Assembly (NCBI GenBank): GCA_022706165.1
Contig: JAKJDA010000178.1
Location: 1-6,446, forward strand
Direction of reading: 5' to 3'
Source: Candidatus Hydrogenedentota bacterium
GTDB taxonomy: Bacteria > Hydrogenedentota > Hydrogenedentia > Hydrogenedentales > SLHB01
DNA length: 6,446 bases
In this document: positions 1-4,532 of the stretch, piece by piece
Layout: every line of letters starts with the position of its first letter
Position numbering within the stretch: the first letter of the stretch is position 1
Position numbers and translations under genes: made by a program
The notes under the pieces: generated by a model
The model's database searches: none
The model's input: only the letters and a program-made list of their open reading frames with translations
Told to the model about the DNA's origin: nothing

Positions 1-1008
1 GGCGTGGATGGGGTCCGGGACGAAGTCGCTGCCGAGGGTGTACATCTTGAGGATGGGCACAATCCCGAAGCTGTCGCCGTAGTCAAAGCCGTACACGCCG
101 CGCGTGAGCGAGGGGGTGGAGGTGGGTTCCACCGCCAAAAAGCGGGTCTTGCGGCCGTCGCGCAGGTTGGCGCGCAGGAAAGGCAGCGCGATGCCGCCAA
201 AATTGGAGCCCCCGCCCACGCAGCCGATGACCACATCCGGGTATTCGCCGGCCAGGTCCATCTGCTTGAGGGCTTCCTCGCCGATGACGGTCTGGTGCAG
301 CAGTACGTGGTTCAGCACACTGCCAAGGGCGTATTTGGCTTTGCCGCCGCTGGTGACGGCGGCTTCGATGGCCTCGGAGATGGCCATGCCAAGGCTGCCG
401 GTTGTGTTCGGGTCGTGTTCGAGGAAACTGCGGCCCGCTTGGGTCGTGTCGCTCGGGCTGGGGATGACCGAACTGCCGTAGGTCTGCATCAGCGTGCGGC
501 GATACGGCTTCTGCTCGTAGCTGACGCGCACCATGTACACGGTGCACTTCATGCCGAACATGCCGCATGCGATGGACAGCGCCGAGCCCCATTGGCCCGC
601 GCCGGTCTCGGTCGTGATTTCCTTGATGCCGGCTTCTTTATTGTAATACGCCTGCGCCACGGCGGTGTTGATTTTGTGACTGCCGCCGGGGCATACGCTC
701 TCGTTTTTATAGAAAATCTTCGCCGGGGTGCCCAGCGCTTTTTCGAGACGATACGCGCGCCGCAACGGCGTCGGGCGCCACAACCGATAAAGGTCCATCA
801 ACTCGCCGGGGATCGAGATCATCGGCTGCGCCGACATCTCCTGCTCGATGAGGCTCATCGGAAAAATCGGCGTCATGTCCTCCGGCACGATGGGCTTGAA
901 CGTAGCCGGGTGCAGCGGAGGAGCCAGCGGCGGCTGCAAGTCCGCATTGATGTTGTACCACGCATCCGGCATCTTGGCCGGGTCGAGCAGGAAACTGTAT
1001 TGCTCCAT
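1..1008 (-). CDS. trpB: Tryptophan synthase beta chain, TrpB2 class (partial, C-terminus beyond left edge)
   Basis: PLP enzyme of the last step of tryptophan synthesis: indole plus L-serine to L-tryptophan, in the cytoplasm. Some TrpB2 enzymes are reported to prefer O-phosphoserine. The 336 visible codons cover about three quarters of a family member (usually about 450 residues). Seen directly: RPTPL near residue 84; the PLP-lysine motif GSHKIN with K112; the catalytic-glutamate motif ETGAGQWGS with E134; and the PLP-phosphate glycine loop [11 protein letters not shown] at 262-272. The read breaks off just after DPIHA, where the family continues. The TrpB2 assignment rests on the long N-terminal extension before RPTPL and the form of the lysine and glutamate motifs. 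The ATG at 1008 is preceded by a purine-rich AAAGGGGG (1026-1019) at 10 nt. No trpA or other trp gene lies on the visible upstream side, so it may be a stand-alone salvage or auxiliary enzyme. The family call is very secure, and the subclass is fairly secure. Confidence 0.95.
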   Translation of the reverse strand, partial: MEQYSFLLDPAKMPDAWYNINADLQPPLAPPLHPATFKPIVPEDMTPIFPMSLIEQEMSAQPMISIPGELMDLYRLWRPTPLRRAYRLEKALGTPAKIFYKNESVCPGGSHKINTAVAQAYYNKEAGIKEITTETGAGQWGSALSIACGMFGMKCTVYMVRVSYEQKPYRRTLMQTYGSSVIPSPSDTTQAGRSFLEHDPNTTGSLGMAISEAIEAAVTSGGKAKYALGSVLNHVLLHQTVIGEEALKQMDLAGEYPDVVIGCVGGGSNFGGIALPFLRANLRDGRKTRFLAVEPTSTPSLTRGVYGFDYGDSFGIVPILKMYTLGSDFVPDPIHA

Positions 1009-1130
1009 TGCAGAAAAACCCCCTTTGTTTAATATCCCAACCGCCACCCCGGACACCCGGTCTGTCCCCCGCGCATCGCAAGACGGACGTTGCGACAACC
1101 ATGCGCGAGCCAAAGGTCCGCCCTCGGACA
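1009..1130 (-). promoter_or_regulatory. Structured 5' leader of trpB, with ribosome binding site
   Basis: The untranslated leader expected downstream of the promoter at 1137-1165 is about 120 nt long. In transcript order it can form a GTCCG/CGGAC hairpin with a 4-nt loop (1129-1116). Next comes a longer stem in which CGCGCAT (1107-1101) and CGCAA (1094-1090 complement) pair with TTGCG and ATGCGCG (1081-1070), giving 12 pairs with a 6-nt bulge. A GGACA/TGTCC stem follows (1067-1051). The ribosome binding site AAAGGGGG lies at 1026-1019. This could be attenuation or a cis-regulatory RNA, but I recognise no known class. No T-box consensus and no short leader peptide with clustered Trp codons are visible. 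The stems are read by eye and could partly reflect high GC. Confidence 0.4.
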
Positions 1131-1136
1131 GGAAAC

Positions 1137-1165
1137 ATTATACACATCTTCCCCGTGCGTCCCAA
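1137..1165 (-). promoter_or_regulatory. Sigma70-type promoter for trpB
   Basis: On the minus strand there is a perfect -10 box TATAAT (1142-1137), a 17-bp spacer and a -35 box TTGGGA (1165-1160; 4 of 6 match TTGACA). Transcription would start near 1130, giving a leader of about 120 nt before trpB. The site lies in the 209-bp gap after the DUF2235 stop, so trpB can be transcribed independently of that gene. Confidence 0.6.
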
Positions 1166-1217
1166 GAAGCGCGCGGGGACAAACTCGTCTGCCGGAAATG
1201 GTGCGGCATTTTCCCGA

Positions 1218-2219
1218 TTAAGAGCAAGGCCTGTCCGGATAATTCACCAAGGCCAGGGGACGATAGTGGGTGTCTGCGTTCCATCTTGCCCATACAGAAG
1301 GATCGACCGTTTCGTTCACGCCTCTTCCGAATGGCCGTGTATATGGGCGCCGGAAACGCTTGTAAATTTTAAACATAAAACTTTCGTAAGACTTATGTAT
1401 TTCCCCTAGCGTTGCAGCATCGGAAGAAGGCGTGATCATTGTTCGGAACTGCAGGCCGCATGCCGCGGCACGACCCTGAATCCACGCCAGGGGGATGCTG
1501 GCAAGACGAGCGTCCCTGAAACCGCCGCCAACATTGGCGTGCGCACCGATAAACCAACGCTGCTCTACGTTCTTGTTCTGCGGTTTGCTTTTCGTCCACA
1601 CGGTAACATCATAGTCCTTGCGACGTTCGTCGATCGCCATCGCGTGGTAAGCGTTCTCCACAATCTTGCTCAGTTCGGTATCGTGCCATTTGTATTTGTC
1701 TCTGCTGAACGGAACATTGGACGCTGGAACGCCCAGGGCGCCAACCGTGTCCCATACTCCAATAAATTTGACGAGTACTTCGCGGGAAAAAGTCTTGCGG
1801 AAAGCCACCGCCTCTGGGTTATCCACATCGGGAGTTTTGACACGGTAGATGTCATAGGCTTGCCGGACGAGTTGATCCACAGGGTTCTGCAGCACTCCGC
1901 ACTTTCGAATAAGGCCTACAAGACTCCGCGCCGTGTAAGCGCCCCGGCTGAATCCGAAGAAGTATAGCTCGTCACCTTCTATGTGCTTTTCCGACAACCA
2001 TGCGTATCCATCCCGTATGTTTTTCGACAGACCTAACCCAAACGCCCCCCCTCGCCATCGACGCATCCAATCGGTTCCAACGCCTGTATCGTAATAACAA
2101 GGCTGGTTGATGTCACCTGGGCCTACCGAATTCAAACACTCTTTAAGCCGGAAGACGTTCGTCTGATCGTCTTCGTCGTTCCATGTGCCATCAAACAGCA
2201 TGACCAATTTTCGCGACAT
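1218..2219 (-). CDS. DUF2235 / Tle1-like alpha/beta-hydrolase (putative phospholipase or esterase)
   Basis: Complete 333-residue protein of the DUF2235 family, the alpha/beta-hydrolase fold shared with the type VI secretion phospholipase effectors of the Tle1 group. The N-terminus opens with the family hallmark LFDGTWND (residues 8-15). The nucleophile elbow is GFSRGAY, with S91 as the presumed nucleophile. The acid is probably D157 in GVWDTVGALG. The base is probably H227 in the GAHANVGGGF motif. The C-terminus ends with the usual short VNETVDPSVWAR / YRPLAL block. No signal peptide or membrane segment is evident. The start at 2219 is well supported by an AAGGAGG at 7-nt spacing. No vgrG, PAAR, hcp or immunity gene is visible beside it, so an effector role is not shown; a housekeeping or defence-related lipase is equally possible. 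GC (about 50-55% in sampled stretches) is below that of its neighbours, which suggests transfer. Fold and triad are secure; substrate is unknown. Confidence 0.9.
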   Translation of the reverse strand: MSRKLVMLFDGTWNDEDDQTNVFRLKECLNSVGPGDINQPCYYDTGVGTDWMRRWRGGAFGLGLSKNIRDGYAWLSEKHIEGDELYFFGFSRGAYTARSLVGLIRKCGVLQNPVDQLVRQAYDIYRVKTPDVDNPEAVAFRKTFSREVLVKFIGVWDTVGALGVPASNVPFSRDKYKWHDTELSKIVENAYHAMAIDERRKDYDVTVWTKSKPQNKNVEQRWFIGAHANVGGGFRDARLASIPLAWIQGRAAACGLQFRTMITPSSDAATLGEIHKSYESFMFKIYKRFRRPYTRPFGRGVNETVDPSVWARWNADTHYRPLALVNYPDRPCS

Positions 2220-2226
2220 GGATTTT

Positions 2227-2233
2227 CCTCCTT
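2227..2233 (-). promoter_or_regulatory. Strong Shine-Dalgarno site of the DUF2235 gene
   Basis: AAGGAGG read on the minus strand, 7 nt before the ATG at 2219. It is the best ribosome binding site in the window and fixes the start of the hydrolase. It lies in AT-rich DNA, so translation initiation is probably efficient. Confidence 0.85.
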
Positions 2234-2380
2234 CTATTACATGTATAGCACTTCTTCATCATTGGATAACCCATTACATAAAGTGCACTACATCTAAAAC
2301 ATCAGTAAAAGTAAACATAATATTAAACTCATATATCAAGACTGTGGATATTCCTGAGATTTCACGATCGTCATCGAAAG

Positions 2381-2409
2381 CCGCACCACAAGAAAATTGT
2401 GGAGGGCGG
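2381..2409. repeat. Inverted repeat / stem-loop in the divergent region
   Basis: CCACAA (2386-2391) and TTGTGG (2397-2402) are perfect complements around a GAAAA loop. The stem can continue with CCGC (2381-2384) against GCGG (2406-2409) across a small asymmetric internal loop, for about 10 pairs. There is no run of T after it, so it is not a typical intrinsic terminator. It could be an operator or a structure in the 5' leader of the glycosyltransferase operon. Confidence 0.5.
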
Positions 2410-2466
2410 AGAAAATCCAATACGTGCATAGGGGGCCTCAAGTATGGTTCACTATCCGGGCGAGCG

Positions 2467-2478
2467 CGACCGCGGTCG
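2467..2478. repeat. 12-bp perfect palindrome upstream of the glycosyltransferase operon
   Basis: CGACCGCGGTCG is perfectly self-complementary and ends 34 bp before the ATG at 2513. A dimeric repressor or activator could bind here. It lies in GC-rich sequence where short palindromes arise by chance, so the regulatory reading is only a suggestion. Confidence 0.3.
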
Positions 2479-2512
2479 GCAGCGCGAAAGATGAATCGGA
2501 GAATCAGGGTCC

Positions 2513-3967
2513 ATGATGGGGGCTCCGGAAAACGACATCGTATCCGCTTCGCATGATCCGGAGATCGTGAGAAGGGAAGAGCGTTCTCGCATGCGGACAT
2601 GGGAGTGGGCGGCGCTGTCGCTTGCGTTGTTCGTGGGCGCGGCGCTGCGGATCGCGTACTTGCATGAATTCAGCCAGGGGCCGTATATCGACTACGTTGC
2701 GATTAAGCCGGACCCGGCGTTTCATGATGATGCGGCGCGCGCGATGCTTGGGTTGTACGATTCCGAAAATCCCAACGGGCACGGACCGGGACAGCCCGCC
2801 GATGCGCCGTATCTGCATCCGCCGGGGATTATCTTCTTTTTGGCGGCAACGTATGCGTTGACGGGGCCGGTGTTGTGGCACGCGTACGCCGCGCAGATGG
2901 CGCTTGGACTTGTCAATTGCGTGTTGGCGTTTTTACTGGCGCGCGCCCTGTTTGGGCGCGGCCCGGGCGCCATCACGGCGATCGTGATGGCGACGTACTG
3001 GGGTTTGATCTATTACGAGTGCGAGTTGCACGCGGTCGTCTTGCTTGTTTTTTTGTTGTTGCTCTTGATGCATGCCATGCGGTGGTGGCTGACGCGCGAT
3101 ACGTGGGTTCGTGCGTTCGGGGCAGGGCTTGTCTTGGCGCTGGTCGTGCTAACGCAAAGCGTCGTGGTGACCTTCGCGCCCGTCGCGGCGTCATGGATGG
3201 CGTACGTGGGTTGGCGGCGCGGATTGGGACGACGTGCGTTGCTGGCGCCGGCGCTGCTTGCAGCGGGAACCATTGCCGGGGTGGCTCCGGTCACGGTCCG
3301 CAACTACGTCGCGTCGCACGAGTTCACGCTGGTCAGCACGTGGGGCGGTCTCAACCTGTATATCGGCAACAATCCCAAGGCGACGGGGCTGTTCATGATG
3401 CCCGATGCGCTGGGCGAGCCGGAGAGCATGTATGCTTTCGACGAAATCGTGCATCGTTTCGGCGAGCAAATGGGCAAGCCATGGACATACGCCTCCGGCA
3501 ATCGGTATCTGGCGAAGAAGGCGCTTGCTTACATGGTTTCGCATCCGTGGGCAACCGCCAAAATCACCGTCAAGAAAGCGTTGATGTTCTGGGGGCCGAT
3601 CGAACTCACGCACAATTACGCCTCGGTCCACTATGACCGCGAATATTCGAAAGTCTTGCGCGCGATTCCCATGAATTTCTCCATGATTCTTGCGGCGTTT
3701 TTACTCGGTTTGGCCTTTGTCGCGCAGCGCGGAGGCTTCCGGCTTCGCGCGAAAAATCCGCCCGATCAAGCGCGCGCCGCCTTGCTCGGATTTGTGGGTC
3801 TTTTTGTGTTGACCTATTCCTGCTCCTATATCCCTTTTTTCGTGGTGTCGCAGTTTCGATCGCCGCTGTTGCCGTTTTTGATGATGTTCGGGGCGTATGC
3901 TCTCTGGCGCGGGATGCTGTTCGTCAGGAGCCGTCGTTATCGGCGTGTCTCAGATCGTTCCCTATGA
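2513..3967 (+). CDS. GT-C membrane glycosyltransferase, GT39/RgtA-D-like (copy 1, lacking its in-frame TPR tail)
   Basis: Polytopic membrane protein of 484 residues, expected to move a sugar from a polyprenyl-phosphate donor to an acceptor outside the cytoplasmic membrane. TM1 is at about 32-49. It is followed by a large external loop with the probable catalytic acidic residues (D67 in KPDPAFHDD) and then DAPYLHPPG (97-105). Further membrane segments lie near 105-118, 121-143, 150-168, 172-188, 202-223, 243-262, 388-404, 422-440 and 446-462. Conserved blocks shared with the gene at 4529 include APVTVRNY, NLYIGNNPKATG (281-292) and KKALMFWGPIEL (354-365). The ATG at 2513 has a CGGAGA 10 nt upstream. 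M27 (2591) is a serious alternative, because the paralogue's start aligns nearer to it. The frame ends in a basic tail at a TGA, where the paralogue runs on into another TM and a TPR domain. The acceptor and sugar are unknown. Confidence 0.88.
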   Translation: MMGAPENDIVSASHDPEIVRREERSRMRTWEWAALSLALFVGAALRIAYLHEFSQGPYIDYVAIKPDPAFHDDAARAMLGLYDSENPNGHGPGQPADAPYLHPPGIIFFLAATYALTGPVLWHAYAAQMALGLVNCVLAFLLARALFGRGPGAITAIVMATYWGLIYYECELHAVVLLVFLLLLLMHAMRWWLTRDTWVRAFGAGLVLALVVLTQSVVVTFAPVAASWMAYVGWRRGLGRRALLAPALLAAGTIAGVAPVTVRNYVASHEFTLVSTWGGLNLYIGNNPKATGLFMMPDALGEPESMYAFDEIVHRFGEQMGKPWTYASGNRYLAKKALAYMVSHPWATAKITVKKALMFWGPIELTHNYASVHYDREYSKVLRAIPMNFSMILAAFLLGLAFVAQRGGFRLRAKNPPDQARAALLGFVGLFVLTYSCSYIPFFVVSQFRSPLLPFLMMFGAYALWRGMLFVRSRRYRRVSDRSL

Positions 3968-4532
3968 CCTCGCGTTCGAGCAGCGCCTGTGGCACTATGT
4001 TCGTTTTCTGGCGCGTCTCGATCAATACCTTGGCGCGGGCCAATACGACAAGGCCATGGCCGAGCGTCAGCGCGCCTCCCGGGGAATAGTCCACGAGTAT
4101 GGCGACTATGTCGCCATGGCAAAACGCTTGGCCTTGCACGGCATGCACGAGGAGGCCTTGCGCGAATGCGAATCCGCCATCCAGACGAATCCTGCGTGGA
4201 CCTGGGCGTACTACGAACTCGGCGAGGCGCTTGCTCGGGAGTCCTCGCCGCAATCCCGCGAGAATGCGCGGCGGCATCCGGACCGATGGAAGGTGGATCG
4301 CGCGGCCCTGCGCGAGTTGGCTCTCCAGTGCCACCGGCGTTTCACGGAACTCGAGCCCCGCGTTCCGGCCGGCTATCTTGCCTTGGGAAAAGCGCTGGCC
4401 GCTGGGGGAGATGTCGCCGGCGCCGAACAAACCTTTCGCAAGGCGCTTGATTTGGATCCGGAAAACCGTTTCGCTCAAGAAGCGCTGGCCGCGCTGCCGG
4501 GCCGGCAGCCTTCTTCCGAGGACGCCCCATGA
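3897..4532 (+). CDS. TPR protein; detached C-terminal half of copy 1 (frame-shifted from the glycosyltransferase)
   Basis: An open frame of 211 codons, +1 relative to the preceding gene and overlapping its end by 71 bp. It contains TPR-like helix pairs at about 38-65, 69-100 and 101-115. The clearest repeat is at 156-189 (PAGYLALGKALAAGG, then AEQTFRKALDLDPE). It aligns with the C-terminal domain of the gene at 4529: IVPYDL with IVPLDL, GQYDKA with GQHDKA, WAYYELGEAL with WVFYELSQQL, and PAGYLALGKAL with PAGLAALHQVL. It therefore looks like the broken-off tail of a fused protein. How it starts is unclear. The ATG at 3897 has only a poor GGGG upstream, and a GTG at 3945 has an AGGAG at 14 nt. 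Translational coupling to the upstream gene, or frameshifting, are both possible. The retained 211-codon frame with good TPR consensus argues against old decay. If translated separately it would be a mostly soluble protein-interaction module. Confidence 0.75.
   Translation: MLSGAGCCSSGAVVIGVSQIVPYDLAFEQRLWHYVRFLARLDQYLGAGQYDKAMAERQRASRGIVHEYGDYVAMAKRLALHGMHEEALRECESAIQTNPAWTWAYYELGEALARESSPQSRENARRHPDRWKVDRAALRELALQCHRRFTELEPRVPAGYLALGKALAAGGDVAGAEQTFRKALDLDPENRFAQEALAALPGRQPSSEDAP
4518..4522 (+). promoter_or_regulatory. Ribosome binding site of the second glycosyltransferase
   Basis: GAGGA lies inside the end of the TPR gene, 6 nt before the ATG at 4529. With the ATGA stop/start overlap at 4529-4532 it supports this start and coupled translation of the two genes. 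Confidence 0.65.

Larger units (their letters stand above)
2220..2512. other. Divergent intergenic region with a sharp base-composition change
   Basis: This 293-bp gap separates the minus-strand hydrolase from the plus-strand glycosyltransferase genes, so it should carry promoters for both. Hand counts give about 29% GC for 2221-2340, 43% for 2341-2400, 55% for 2401-2460 and 63% for 2461-2520. The AT-rich half belongs with the hydrolase. It contains -10-like words such as TATTAT and TTTAAT and a -35-like TTGATA on the minus strand, but no pair at a proper spacing, so I call no promoter. No convincing small ORF or tRNA is seen here. Confidence 0.7.

Noticed and set aside
4..1032. Long plus-strand open frame (342 codons) opposite trpB
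   Set aside because: It is the antisense shadow of a clear TrpB2 with all catalytic motifs. Its composition (Arg, Ala, Gly and His rich) is typical of a GC-rich shadow frame.
1027..1060. T-box-like string (GGGGTGGCGG on the minus strand) before trpB
   Set aside because: It does not match the T-box core beyond GGGTGG, and no specifier-loop stem or downstream terminator is seen.
1008..1102. Leader peptide for Trp attenuation
   Set aside because: The ATG at 1102 opens a frame with only a single Trp codon in the leader, and the frame does not stop before trpB. No tandem Trp codons.
1190..1217. Terminator after the DUF2235 gene
   Set aside because: GGGAAAATG / CATTTCC can pair with a bulge around CCGCAC, but the stem is weak and has no T-run.
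2220..2400. CRISPR array, tRNA or mobile-element end in the AT-rich intergenic region
   Set aside because: No repeated spacer-like units, no cloverleaf and no terminal inverted repeats or transposase fragment could be found by eye.
2875..3636. 253-codon plus-strand frame inside the first glycosyltransferase
   Set aside because: Shadow of the membrane protein frame: its translation is Arg/Gly-rich, and the true frame has membrane segments and paralogue-conserved blocks.
3897..3947. Lipoprotein signal at the N-terminus of the TPR frame (MLSGAGCC)
   Set aside because: The residue at -3 of the cysteine is not Leu/Val/Ile and there is no basic n-region. The stretch is better explained as the relic of the linker TM seen in the paralogue.
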